Part shown: positions 22,761-33,899 of the stretch, one piece after another
How positions within the stretch are numbered: the stretch's first letter is position 1
Layout of the letters: each line of letters starts with the position of its first letter
Assembly: GCA_022113835.1 (NCBI GenBank)
Contig: JAILWY010000027.1
Coordinates: 4,838,501-4,902,500, forward strand
Direction of reading: 5' to 3'
Source of the DNA: Atopsyche davidsoni
Taxonomy: Eukaryota > Arthropoda > Insecta > Trichoptera > Hydrobiosidae
Length of the DNA: 64,000 bases
Notes under the pieces: model-generated
The model's input: the letters and a program-made list of their open reading frames with translations, nothing else
Database searches by the model: none
What the model was told of the DNA's origin: nothing
Translations under genes and position numbers: made by a program

Positions 22761-24100
22761 TACAAAAATCAAAATATATTTTTTGAACCCACGCATTATT
22801 GTGATTGGTACATTGAAAAACACGAAATTCTGTCATTTTTGTCCTTCGCGTAGACTTTAAAAGTATTTTTTTATGGATATTTTTCAATTTTCATAAAATT
22901 AAATATACGGTTGAAATATTTTTGTTCTTGGAATATTTTTATTCAAAAATATATATTTTTTTATCTTATTCAGTCTTAATATATTATATAATATTTAACA
23001 CACATTTGAAATCATCAACATAAACATGAAATTTATGATTTTTACCATTTAAAGATATATGAGTAATAAAAAAATAAACTGTACCTACATGTATGTTGTA
23101 TAAGTTATATTTAATACAAAACTCATTTAGTATCGGAAAGCTAAAAAATCGATGAATAGTATTACTTTAAAAGCTTGAAAATAGGCAAGCTACACGGCTA
23201 AAAGTTAAAAAAATAAAAAGGGATGAACTTAGAGTGATTTTTCAGAAATAAAGAGACATTTTTTGGGAAGACGACGTGACGAAAAATGCAAGGGTGGAAC
23301 GGCAGAGAAATGCGGATTAAGAAGCTTGGCAATCCCGCATAGTGACCTTCATTCAGCAGTGGATCATAAATGGCTGCTCGAACTCTATACATACATTAAA
23401 TATTAGTACAGTAATTTGAAAGTTCTCGGGTCTAATAATATAAACCCATTATCTTAAATTAAGCAGTTGATGGGACGTTACTTCATAATTATAACTATTT
23501 CGTTAGCTATTTATGGCACAGACAAAAGAAAAAAGAGGTGGTAGTTTTGGTATATTTCAGCCAAAAATTCTGTATCTTAGGTTGCCTTAAATAATATTTT
23601 TACTATATATAATTTAATAAAGTATGATACATTATGAGTAATGATATATAAAATGAGTATTATGTTAAGCGGAAAAATGCTCCACAAAAAATGTAGCTGT
23701 AAAACAAATCTGAATTTTCCTTTATAAAGTTTGGCAAAAATATGTCAAATAAACAAGCATTATTTATCGATAAGTTTAACAAAAGTACTTGTGGTTTTAA
23801 AAGCTTTATCTTGATCAAACGTGTGGTTGAAACGTGATTTTGAAATTTGAAAAATAAATTTAAGCACAAAAATTTAGATATGTCTGTTTTAAAACGCTTC
23901 CCGGTTCTTTAACAGCCGGAGTTACAATCTTGGTATACAAATAACAGATTTTGATCTATTTTTTGTTGTAACATGTTACTAGTTATAGACAGATCTAGTA
24001 TTATTTACGAGTTCAATTTTATAAAAATGTATTTTTCAATATGTGAGCTGAGTATCTTTTTATTTATGAGGAGTTTAAAATATCGCTTTGTTCAGATATA
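22761..24100. other. AT-rich stretch with one open patch
   Basis: A patch at about 23260-23400 is less AT-rich and stop-free in one plus frame, but the frame is short and unassignable. The remainder is background. Confidence 0.4.
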
Positions 24101-24104
24101 GGTA

Positions 24105-24310
24105 TTAAACAATACCAAAAAACTTTACTGAACCAAAACATACCATTCTCTTCCCTAGCCGATTTCAGATCGGAGTACCAATATGGACCCCGTAAAGAAA
24201 GCTGTCTCGTCTCCCCTGAGTATATACGGAGAAGGTCACACGTGTTAATTTCTAGATCTTGGTTTTCTACAAGTGCTAGGGTACAACGGCACATGTAACA
24301 AGTAACAGTT
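24105..24310. other. Small intermediate-GC block
   Basis: A 76-codon minus frame (24064-24294) covers it with no motif. Contains TCAGATCGGAGTACC and CAAGTGCTAGGG words. Unassigned. Confidence 0.2.
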
Positions 24311-24359
24311 CAAAAGGTTCGTTTTGTTCAGGCATTTAATAATTCCAGTAGAGATTAAC

Positions 24360-24680
24360 ACTCGTATTCGGCGCGCCGTCGCCGTAAGCTCCGTAGATTA
24401 CACCCCCCAGGACTCCTTATTAATAATATCATAGTTGATCCCCCGAGGCGCTTTCCGCAGCGGGGTAGGGCTATTTCATATTTGTATCTAAACACACGCT
24501 TATCGCCGCTATAATGAGATTTATGAAGTATAAATTTAGAGGGTTAAGTCAGTTGATTATTAGGGGTGAGATATGAAGTTAGTAATTGCCGCGACAAGGG
24601 GATGTGCTCTGAATGTCGTCATTAATCATTATTAACCGAGCTTACTTCACGCGTAATTATGTGTCGAAAATAAACTCAAC
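24360..24680. promoter_or_regulatory. Candidate enhancer with ATTA cores in a GC-richer block
   Basis: Begins with GGCGCGCC (24370-24377) and CCGAGGCGC, then has several ATTA/TAAT cores, a GATTATTAGGGG word and TCATTAATCATTATTAAC near 24622-24640. All frames are interrupted. Alternating GC patches and homeodomain-type cores suggest a developmental regulatory element. Confidence 0.35.
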
Positions 24681-24852
24681 AAAATAAATAAAATTATTAC
24701 TTGTTTTAAATATGTGTATAATAAATCGATTGGAACAAGTTATATTTGAACGTTGTTACGGTAGACATTATCTTTATGTGCGTTGAAAACAAAGCGCTAT
24801 AATAAATATCGTATAAGTCACTTGACTTACAAGAAAAAAATGCAAAGAAGAG

Positions 24853-25071
24853 GTGAGTACATTTTTCCGAGAAATAATTATTAATGTCCGGTTTATGTGG
24901 CTCGCTACCGTCCGTTACTTTCCATTAAGCCCTTGGATGGCAGCGGCGGCCTTCGCGGCGAGGCTGCTCGGGGGTTACCCTAAAGCCTCCGCGGCACAGG
25001 GCCCCGTGAGCCCCGAGTGGGCATTATGGGACGTCTCGAGAAATACTGTGTTTCTTATGAAATTATCATGA
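24853..25071 (+). CDS. Possible exon with GC-rich codons, product unknown
   Basis: A plus frame stays open from 24853 to 25071. From the ATG at 24937 it reads MAAAAFAARLLGGYPK..., alanine-rich with GC-rich codons that differ sharply from the AT-rich flanks. Such composition is common in exons of developmental regulators in AT-rich insect genomes, but I cannot name a family. A donor-like GTGAGC lies at 25006, which would end the exon after about 23 codons. Otherwise the frame ends at 25071 in AT-rich sequence. The alternative is a noncoding GC island open by chance. No partner exon was found in the window. Confidence 0.25.
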   Translation: MSTFFREIIINVRFMWLATVRYFPLSPWMAAAAFAARLLGGYPKASAAQGPVSPEWALWDVSRNTVFLMKLS

Positions 25072-26040
25072 TAAGTAATGTTTATAGCGAGCTTTATCCA
25101 CACTATAAAGAAAATAGAAAAAAACAGATACTAGTGACTAGCCCAACATCATAACTATAATACCAGATCCATTATCCATGTGCGCCACATCTTGTAAGCC
25201 CCACAACCTGCGTCCATATACCGTATTTTAAGCATGGCTCTAAGAATAATCTTTAATGCATTGAAGTAATTTTTATTTCAAGAAAATTTATGTAGAAAAT
25301 ATGGAGAATAGTGTCCCTGTCTATTTTTCCTAGGTCGAATGGCGTGCACTCATATCTAAGGCTGTAGACTTGCGCCAGCTTAAAACTTCATATATCAGAC
25401 TTACAGTTTCAACGCTATGGACAGGAACATACTAGCGCACTATCTCTGTATGAACACATTGCATGAAATAGCAGTATATGTATTTTTATGAAACCTTTCA
25501 GAGGATCCCCACCTGAAATTCTGATCGTGCATTTTATTGCGATACTGAAAATTTTAACTTTTTAACACACTTGAATTTTAAAAGCAAAATTACTATCTGA
25601 ATTAGGCACAGTGGGAACGGTTACATAATTTTTGGCAGCATCTAGAAATTTTTCCGTCATATGTATTCTAATGAAACGACAAACCCCAGATACCGTGTAT
25701 TTCAAATATTCAAATATCAAATAATCAAATATATGTAAAACCAAACAGTATTTGAAGTTATTATTCAATTATGGAGAGTTATTTAATATGCTATAGCAAG
25801 TAAAATTTAAGCTATAACTATGTACAATAAAAGTTAATCAAATGAAAAAATTACTTAAAACAAATCTATACTATTTTTTCATCGCACCTATTAAATAAAA
25901 TTCATTTTACCAAATTACATATTTTAATAAGAATTTTTAAGTTTTGGTAACTTATTTATGTTCGTTATTAAATATTAACCATATCGATAGTAAAATTATA
26001 TTTAATGAATTTTCGTTGGTTTTAAAATCAATATTTTTAT
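25072..26040. other. AT-rich noncoding stretch
   Basis: Contains a slightly GC-richer part at about 25170-25460 with no motif. Nothing else recognised. Confidence 0.45.
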
Positions 26041-26044
26041 GACT

Positions 26045-26290
26045 GGTTGTAATTTTTCCATTGCTGACGTGTATTAATTTCCCACGTCGAATTAACAAGC
26101 AATTTATTTTCTTCGTATTCCGCGTGACCTACATAAGGCAGATTAGAACGGAAGCAGTCATCAACAATCGATTAGCGAGATGTTGCAAACCGGTTCTGAA
26201 ATCAGCCTTCAGAGCAAACCACCCCGACAAGTGGAAATGGAGCAATAGGATTCTATTACGATAGAAGCCTCCGTATGTATAGTCGGGGTT
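26045..26290. promoter_or_regulatory. Intermediate-GC block, candidate regulatory element
   Basis: Carries CCCACGTCGAATTAAC, TCAACAATCGATTAGCG and AACCGGTT words. Overlapping 67-68 codon frames lie on opposite strands. Unassigned. Confidence 0.25.
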
Positions 26291-26645
26291 GATTCGATTT
26301 TTAATGTCCATTAAAAAAAAAAATCTAATGCCCATTTAATAAAGCACAGATAAACAAACATTTGCAACACTATTTCACGTATAATCGAGTGGTTTCTACT
26401 TTATTCAAAATATTTGGTGAAATTCTCAGTTAAAACAAAATTCTTGATGGTTTTTGATAATATTAACATTATTGCGTTAAATTTGCTTAAAAATATACTT
26501 TGGTTGGAGTTTTTAATGAACAAACTAATCTTTTATTAAATATTTCAAGTACACAACCCTATACAAGTAATAAGCATATTATTCACAAATTTTGTAATCT
26601 GATTTAATTATTTAAAAAATCTCTAAAATAACATGAATTATATTA

Positions 26646-26686
26646 TTGTAAATTAATATTGTGAATTCTTGTAAATTAATATTGTG
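26646..26686. repeat. Short tandem duplication, 18-bp unit
   Basis: TTGTAAATTAATATTGTG occurs twice, at 26646-26663 and 26669-26686, separated by AATTC. A perfect local duplication in AT-rich DNA, perhaps replication slippage. Confidence 0.7.
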
Positions 26687-26924
26687 TTTCAAAATATAAA
26701 GAATTAAATCGGCTTAATGATGGCCGATAAAATATATAATATTGATGTTGGGTATTATACCCTTCAAATAATGAAATCACAGTAAATTAAAATATACGAG
26801 TACTCTGATTTCTTATACATGTTGAAAATATGAAGTAAAACAGTTCATAAATTAAACCAGTCTGTGGTGAGAATACTCGAGTAGAGTTTGACGATAAAAA
26901 CGTACTTTCAAGCACGTGAAAATA

Positions 26925-27290
26925 AAAATCACTTTATTCTGCACGACACACAAGGCTCTAGACTGCAGGCTGGAACAATAATGGCGAAGGCATTAAATAA
27001 ATGACGATGATTTATAGTAATTATGTTTGTAGCCGGGTGCCGTATGGAGCCCCATGATATTGTGGAATATAACTTGGCCATAACCGAGCACAGACCCCAT
27101 TGAGGCGTGAATAAAGGCCGCGGTCCTATGGAGTACTCATTAATCATTTGATTCAACAAAATGTTTCCCCTATACTTGGTCGTGATAGGTGTCGCCCCGT
27201 GCATGACAAACGGATTGCGGGAGTGTGTTAATGCCCGAAAAGTCGGCTCGTATTGCGGCATTTGAAAAAAAGTCACGTCTCGGATATTAA
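26925..27290. promoter_or_regulatory. Large GC-richer block, candidate conserved noncoding element
   Basis: About 360 bp with words such as AATAAATGACGATGATTTATAG, GTGAATAAAGGCCGCGG and CTCATTAATCATTTGATT (homeodomain-like cores). A 115-codon minus frame (26929-27276) spans it. The frame starts as MTFFQMPQYEPTFRAL but shows no domain, and no acceptor or donor pair fits it. I favour a regulatory element; a single-exon orphan gene is the alternative. Confidence 0.33.
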
Positions 27291-28330
27291 ATCTCCAGTA
27301 TTAATTATATGCTTATTATAATTAATCTTCTTACGTTCTATTTATACACATAATGTATTCCATTGTTTACGATAAGTGTTATTGTTTGAATGTGCGCGTG
27401 ATTAATGGACGGAGAGAGCATCTTTGATATGATGAAATGGCTGAAAACTAACTATGATGAATAAGGTACAAATAATGCTTCTCAAAAAAAACCATTTCAG
27501 TTTTATATATTAAAGCGAACAATGAATTCCGAGACACCCAAGGCCGGTAGATGATATGATGCTTTTTTTCGGAGTTTCGCGAAGAATATCCGCATTGATG
27601 TTGGAACTTTGAGAGGGATAATAGAGTATGGTTAAGTGCGAAACATTATTGAAAAAAATCATAGTATGAAAAAATATGTAATCACAAAATATAATTAGCA
27701 AGACATCACTGTCAAATTAAAAAAAATAGAGCAACAACATAATATCATATGTTATTGCTTTCTTTTATCTTATATGGACACTGGATAGCAAAATTAGGAT
27801 TAAAAAAAAATAATTGATGTGGTGGTAATTGATATAAATTGATGGTAAAGCAATATATCAAATTATCAATAGCTGCTTTCTCTGTTAATAAAACAGTGTA
27901 GTTATTATGAGAAAACCGCAAATATGATACAGTACGTCGAGTAGCACATATTTGAGGTATCAGATAATATATTACTTACATGAACCTACTTATTTCAGGA
28001 TAAATTTGTCAGCACCGTCTGTTTTTGAAAGTTCTCAGTAACCTCTCGGTAATTGCAGATTTATATAATCAAAAAAATCAATTGAGAAATGTATTTCTCA
28101 AAACAATTTTGTGTATATAAAGTTTTGTTAAAAACTTAGATGTTTAACAAAATTTTTATATAAATTCTGAAAGGTGGAAATAAATAAAGATTTATAAATT
28201 TTCCATAAAAGCATCCAGACTCGAATAGGTTCAATACCAGCGTATTTTTCAGATATTTTATATGTATAAACAAATAGTCTGAAACGAATGTAAGGTGGAT
28301 CTATATTTATGTCATTCGTAATGGAGCTCA
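27291..28330. other. AT-rich noncoding stretch
   Basis: A small patch at 27520-27620 is less AT-rich. No gene or repeat signal. Confidence 0.45.
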
Positions 28331-28334
28331 CTCT

Positions 28335-28500
28335 AATCGCAATCCATCTCCCCTCCTCCGCTCAATCACAAATGTATTTCTGATAGCGGCCAGTCCGGCT
28401 TTCCATATAAAACACGGAATAATGTTTCCCATTTGATTCGCCATTCATGCCCGGCGTCCATCAGCCCCAACCCCCGCGCGACATTCCATTAAACAAATAT
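28335..28500. promoter_or_regulatory. GC-richer block just upstream of the mariner-like relic
   Basis: Pyrimidine-rich start (CTCCCCTCCTCCGC) and CGGCCAGTCCGGC, then CCCCAACCCCCGCGCG. No frame. The transposon relic begins about 180 bp downstream. Confidence 0.25.
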
Positions 28501-28680
28501 TCACAACGATTTTTTTGCAAAATGTGTGATTTGGTATAAAAAAAAACTGCATCACAATAAACGCTGAAATTTAAATTCGATATTGATAAAAAAAAATTTT
28601 TTTTTGGTGCTTTGAAATTCATGTCGATGTTTTAAGTTACGTAATAATATCTTGTCAATTTTTTTTTTTTAAGTATAGGC

Positions 28681-29194
28681 TGTCCAAAAAGAGTATCGGC
28701 TGAATGTGAATAGTGACCGTTATTGCGATATGCTGCGAAAATTTTTGTTGCAGAGTTGCAGGAGTTTCATGGTTTCATCTCAAAAACGTGGTTCCACACT
28801 TGCCATACATCCAATCAATCAATTGAAGCTGTTAACGAATTATTCCCTAATAAGGTCATTTCACGCAGAGGTAACATCAACTGGCCTCCCAGAAGCCCCG
28901 ACCTTAGCCCTCTTGAGTATTTCGTATGGGGATACCTTAAAAGTAGGGTTTATGAGAATAATCCGACGAATCTAACGGAATTGAAACAAAACATCAGGTC
29001 AGAAATGGCAGCAATATCGAGGGCTATGTGTCAGCGTGTTATCAGCAATCTTCGTTCTAGATTGCCAGTAGCGTAACGATCACCATTTTGATAACACATT
29101 TTGTATTCATAAAATCAATAATAAAAAAAAGAACTTGATTACTAGTAGTTTTTGTTTTACTGAACTAACAAATACCCGATACTCTCTTTGGACA
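28681..29194 (+). mobile_element. Internally deleted mariner-like DNA transposon with TIRs
   Basis: The left end (28681-28700) and the right end (29175-29194) are inverted copies matching at 18 of 20 positions, with the core TGTCCAAA-n-AGAGTATCGG. Between them lies the C-terminal part of a Tc1/mariner-superfamily transposase on the plus strand. The element is about 514 bp, far below the roughly 1.2-1.4 kb of complete relatives. The N-terminal DNA-binding half is missing between the left TIR and about 28703. No clear TA duplication is preserved at both ends. The combination identifies a dead, internally deleted copy. Confidence 0.85.
28703..29076 (+). pseudogene. Transposase relic (Tc1/mariner superfamily, DDE domain fragment)
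   Basis: Two reading frames together cover the catalytic C-terminal part. The first begins VNSDRYCDMLRKFLL (about 28703-28747). The match then shifts frame near 28745-28760 and continues as AELQEFHGFISKTWF. It goes on through the diagnostic NWPPRSPDLSPLEYFVWG (about 28878-28931) to the stop after LRSRLPVA at 29076. A short in-frame deletion between WF and TCHTS has removed the segment that carries the second catalytic aspartate in relatives. The acidic residue of the SPLEYF motif remains. With the N-terminus gone, a frameshift and a catalytic loss, it cannot be active. It could still supply ends recognised by a related transposase. Confidence 0.85.
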
Positions 29195-29630
29195 CTTTCT
29201 TTGGAGTTACTCGTAAATTGCTTATGACATTGTTGAGTCTTTTAATCACGACTAAAAAAGAGTATTTACTCTCTAAAAAACTTTAAAAAACATAAAAAAC
29301 TTTAATTGTTATATTATATATGTTACACAAAACGTGTAAAAACTAAAGTTAAATATTAGTATAAACACATGTAAATCTTATAATTGGCTTACAAACAAAT
29401 GTTTCACTCAAATAAATTATTTTAAAATAATGCATAAAAAATAAATTTAGTTTTTAATTAAGATTATAGAGACCAATTATGATAAAACAAAAAATGTATA
29501 TTTAAAGCATCGGATATATCACTGGTGGTAGATAAGCTTTAATTACATATTAAGGTTCAATAAAATCAGATTACAATTTGATACACAATCACGTTCCAAT
29601 AAAAAGCTGTTCTTCCACGGCATATTTTCA
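29195..29630. other. AT-rich noncoding stretch
   Basis: No feature seen to the right of the transposon. Confidence 0.5.
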
Positions 29631-29639
29631 CATATAATT

Positions 29640-29960
29640 CGTTCGATCTAAATAACTGCTAAGCCCGGCAATAATTCGCATACTTCGATGGGAATGCCGT
29701 CATAATCAGTATTCGCGATAAATTCAGCCGTTAATTTGGTGCTTTAAAAAAGGCCATCTGTAAAACTTTGATTGTCATCGTGAGTGATGGTTTTTGCGCG
29801 TTAGGGGTGGGTTCGGTTGCCGGGGTCGGCTGTGCTAACACGTGTTTTCTGACCCTTTGTTTCAGCAGCGAACTGTGTCGATGGCCAGCATTGATCAAAT
29901 GTTCAGCACAAACTGTGCCCATTTGTTCCGCGGCCTTGGACACATCTCATTTCTGGCGTT
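29640..29960. promoter_or_regulatory. Large GC-richer block, candidate conserved noncoding element
   Basis: Contains GCCGTCATAATC, GGTTGCCGGGGTCGGC, AACACGTG and a pyrimidine tract ending TTTGTTTCAG at 29864. After this acceptor-like site one frame runs to about 30028 without recognisable motif. Frames of 70 and 86 codons overlap on opposite strands. It could hold an acceptor and exon, but the reading as regulatory DNA is equally good. Confidence 0.28.
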
Positions 29961-30344
29961 GTGGATCTAATCATGTATTAAAAAATAGGCGACAGTGCGG
30001 AAATGAAAATACAGGCATTGAAATCTAAATGAACAATCACCGTTAGAATTATACAGAAAAAATCTGATAAATAACTGATCTATTGAAATTTACTAAAATA
30101 GTATTCAAATATATATATATAAACTTTTTGAAGTGTATTTGATATAAATCTACGTATTTGGTGGGCTTAACAAAAATCACCCAAGTGCTCATCTAATATA
30201 CTATAAATTATGTGGGTTGTTTTTTTGTTACATCTCTCCAGTTTTTGATACAAACTCTGATATTCTTTTCAAAAAAATTTACTTTAAAAATCATATTTTA
30301 TTAATATTTTAATATTTAACTTATTTTACCAGAGTTGAAAATGC

Positions 30345-30760
30345 TTTATTGACACGTGACTGACAGTTTTAACGGAAGAGAAGATGAAGTATATTATAAT
30401 TGATGGTCGCCAAAGTAGAAGTTTATTTTACTCAATTATCAAGGCTACTCTAGCGATATTTGCGTGTGCTCCTTAGTGACAGAGGTTCTGTGGGGCTCGG
30501 CTTATAGCAGCCATTTCGTCTTGGCAGAAGTTATTGTTGGTTAACGGGCGGGGATGACTAGCGGCCAGGCGGCGTGGTGAAGTCGGTAACAGACCCGTTT
30601 ACCCCCAGGCTGTATTTTGTAGGCTTTTGAGTGAGTTATAATCGACAGGTTCGGTTGTAAGTGACATCTTAATATGACGTGGCGCCGGGGGCTGGTGTGT
30701 GATAAAGGTAAATTGATGTTAACGTTTGTGCGCATAATGTTTGAACGTCAAAGGCTGCTT
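30345..30760. promoter_or_regulatory. Large GC-richer block, candidate conserved noncoding element
   Basis: Includes GACACGTGACTGACAG, CAGCCATTTCG (Pho/YY1-like core), TTAACGGGCGGGG and TGGCGCCGGGGGC. The plus frame has stops; a 64-codon minus frame at 30541-30735 lacks motifs. Probably regulatory. Confidence 0.3.
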
Positions 30761-31140
30761 GTGTAACGCGAGTTGTTGGAGAATATATTGAACGTTTATC
30801 GGTAATTAATAGTTTCAGGGTATGCATAAGCTGTGGTTAAGGTATACAACCATACTTATTTATATTTTGACAAATTTATTATTATCAATCATGACGCTGG
30901 AAATAGGTGTGGGTTTTGGCCTTCATTAAATTATTTTGGTATTCCACGCTATGTGAAATGTTCTCTATCCATCCATAATTTAACAATTCTTTTGGACAAA
31001 ATATGATCATCTATTTTCTCTACGCTTTTTCGACATTTATAATATATGTATATAAGAGGGTTACATCTGCAATGTGGATTCCACCCCTTTTGTTGTCTAG
31101 GTATGAATCTCAAACATGAAGTAAAAGGCAAGCTTTTCAG
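30761..31140. other. Mostly AT-rich spacer
   Basis: No feature seen. Confidence 0.45.
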
Positions 31141-31144
31141 TATT

Positions 31145-31290
31145 CGGTAAAGTTACGTGGTAGTTCTCCTGTCGTACAATGGGCAAAGCTTTCAGTACAA
31201 TGGGCGATGCGATGAGCGCCCGGCCGGGAGGTCGTTTCAGGCTCTGAAGAATGACGAAAGAAGAAACTCTACAGAAATTTTTATTTTGAG
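31145..31290. other. Short GC-richer patch
   Basis: Has a near-duplicate pair of ACAATGGGC words (about 31176 and 31198) and GCCCGGCCGGGAGG. A 110-codon plus frame beginning at a GTG (31157-31489) runs from it into AT-rich DNA and ends inside hairpin-family copy 3, so I do not regard it as coding. Confidence 0.25.
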
Positions 31291-31482
31291 TCAACTTAAG
31301 TATACTCACTGGCATATACATAAATATAAGGTAAGCAGTAATATGCTAAAAGACGCTAACTTATTCTTGTCATTTATGTGTCAACGTACTCGCGATCTGT
31401 ATTCACGTGTCAACCATCATACCAAGTACTACCAAGACGTCTTACACATTTCGATATTATTTTATATACGATTCTTATATGT

Positions 31483-31610
31483 TAAATAAAATACTATTGT
31501 GATTTTTCCACATGTTTAGTTTTATCAAACGAATTGTGGATAAATCACAACAGTATTTTATTTAAAATGTAATGCCACCAAGTACTCACCGTCAAACATA
31601 TTGAATATAT
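31483..31610 (-). repeat. Hairpin-family repeat, copy 3 (best preserved)
   Basis: A near-palindrome pairs TAAATAAAATACTATTGTGA (from 31483) with its inverted copy ending at 31564, with only a few mismatches over about 30 bp per arm. The palindrome is followed by the family end segment (31571-31610), in which CCACCAAGTACTC and TTGAATAT are inverted relative to copy 1. The structure fits a small foldback/MITE family. Confidence 0.65.
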
Positions 31611-32265
31611 ACGATTTGTATAAAATCATAATGAGAAATTATCAAAAACACGTTTAAAATCACACTGTTAAGTCGAATGTTGAATAAAAATATAAAATTT
31701 GATACATTAATTATTTTAAGGTTCGGAAAAACGCACACAAGTCAAATCGTACATTAATTAAACAAGTACATATATTATATATATATTTAAAAAATATATT
31801 TAAAGATATAGTAAAGTGTTGAAAAAAGATAATTATTTAAGTGTACTAAAATATATTTCAAATAACCGGAGAAGGTTTCCATATTAGTTAAAGATAAACT
31901 GCCATCTATATATTTGTAATAAAACAGCATTCAAGGGTAGTTTTCAGATCTTAGCTAAGACACGAACCATGGCAAATATTGTTAGCCCTCTATGGAACAG
32001 TTCTAGCATTAATATTTAAAAGAAAACATTATTATATTCAAGCTGTCGCTAGATGGCAATGTTATCGGAAACAATGGACACTTTTGCAAAAAATTGTATA
32101 AATAAATATTTTTAGCAGGTAGTTATATGTTAATAAAAACAATAAAATAAAAAAAAACATATTTCAAATTTGAAACGTACACGAATCAAATAATTGATTT
32201 ATATTGCAAAAAAAGAAAACAAATTAACACATCAAAGGAAACCAATTACGGAGAATATTTCACCA
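31611..32265. other. AT-rich noncoding stretch
   Basis: A TA microsatellite lies near 31772-31787. No gene signal. Confidence 0.5.
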
Positions 32266-32269
32266 AACA

Positions 32270-32700
32270 CGACCAGCGCGTGTCATTTATTGGCCATTCG
32301 GAGTAACGGCGCGGTGGGGGCGGCCTATGAGTGTTATTAGTGATAATTTTTCAAATTCATAGCCGGCATAACTCGGCGGATAATCTGTCTTGTCATAGGA
32401 GTAACGAATTACAGTGCCGGATCACGTAAATAACAGATGCGAGCGAGATTAATCGCGTGGGCGATCTCTGGCCTCGCCGGCCCGCGCGGACAGCCTGACC
32501 TAATGGACTCAAACAGCTTGCCGCATAAACCATCTCACGTTGAGACGTTTGCAATTAAAAACTGTCATTGATTCATTTAATAACTTATCAGTCAAGCCTC
32601 CTGCACAAGTTACAATACAACCTTCAACCGAACGGGAGCCTCTCAGCGTTATTCTCACAGGTCGCGACGCAACTCATAACCGACCAACAGATTGCACCAA
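32270..32700. promoter_or_regulatory. Largest candidate enhancer block
   Basis: About 430 bp of raised GC and CpG. It contains CATTTATTGGCCATTCGG, GATTAATCGCGTGGGCGATC, GTCATTGATTCATTTAATAAC and several TAAT/ATTA cores. No frame longer than background occurs. The length, composition and mix of homeodomain-like cores resemble developmental enhancers in intergenic or intronic deserts. Confidence 0.38.
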
Positions 32701-33185
32701 CAAATAGACACAATTATTTTTTTCTATATAATATCCATTAGGCTTTATGTTTGTGCCATTTATAGCGAGCACAAAAAAACACTAAAAACACGAAGATGCC
32801 GTTGACTTAAAACCAATTAACTGTCAGTTATATTGTAAGCCGCTTAATGTATTTTCGATTAAAATTGTGACATCATTTGGTTATTTGTATCAAATAAAAG
32901 CCATGTTATAATAAGATTTCGAATCACTTCATTGAAAAAAAGTATCTAAATAGATAACGTTGCTTGAATTTTGCTCTTGTACATAAAATAATTTGAAATT
33001 TAAGTACAGACTATTCTTCTTATAATAACTGCGAAAAATGCTATTTTGTAGTATAATTTTACTAGCAAGTCATAAAGTAATCACACAAAATTTATTCCGT
33101 TTGCTATAAAAAGAAAACCTCCTTTAAACGTGTTTATGTTATGGGAATGAATGTAAATTTTTATCACGTCATAAAATGTACAAAA
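32701..33185. other. AT-rich noncoding stretch
   Basis: No feature seen. Confidence 0.5.
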
Positions 33186-33189
33186 CAAA

Positions 33190-33500
33190 GCGATACGAAG
33201 CGAAATGGAGACCCTTAAAATGTCACATATTACAGTCGCAAGCCTAACATTCCATATCAGAAGAGTTTATTCTCGTATTACAGCATTCAATCACATAAAG
33301 TTTTTCCGCATACGGCAGTCGTCGTTCAGGCAGCTCCCGCTGATAGCAAAAAAGAATTTCCGAGAAAAGGTTGACGGATCCGGTGAGATGCCGGGAAGAT
33401 GTATGAAGTAGATAATTTGTGGTGAAATGGTAATCGATTGACGTAAAAGATGTCAGACGCTAAATATTGTGTCACGTAAATAAGACGTGACATCAGAATT
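33190..33500. promoter_or_regulatory. Intermediate-GC block, candidate regulatory element
   Basis: Contains GGTAATCGATTGACG and GTCACGTAAATAAGACGTGAC; the last is an imperfect inverted GTCACGT/ACGTGAC pair at about 33471-33491. Short frames on both strands (68 and 60 codons) have no motif. Confidence 0.3.
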
Positions 33501-33895
33501 GGATACACCTCGTAGTAAGTAGTATTAAAAAAAATGTGGAATCGACTGACGGTGCTTTATAAATCATAAATAAAATAAAGCGTGAAGACTTGTACTTCTA
33601 ATTTTTGAAACTAGTTTAATATATTTAATCTCGAGTTTTCTCTAATTTATGTTGCTACAGTAAATTTATACAAATATATTTTCAATAGGTTTTTGGATGA
33701 GTTGTTTTAAGAGCGTGTTGAAATAATAATCTAACTCGAAATAAATTTTGAAATCACAATTGGCTTCTACAGTAAAGTGAATTTGAGAAATACGTCAAAC
33801 AAATAATATATATATTTATATCAAACATTATGAATTTATTGCAAAGTTTTCCATCACATTAAGTAACATTAACTTTCAGTACAAATCAATCTGCT
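33501..33895. other. AT-rich noncoding stretch
   Basis: No feature seen. Confidence 0.5.
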
Positions 33896-33899
33896 ATTG

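Noticed and set aside
23260..23401. Possible 3' end of a LINE reverse-transcriptase gene
   Set aside because: The similarity I thought I saw needs a frameshift, covers fewer than 40 residues and has no catalytic motif. A protein search would be decisive.
26929..27276. 115-codon minus frame as a gene
   Set aside because: No domain, no splice support, and the block has features of regulatory DNA on the plus strand.
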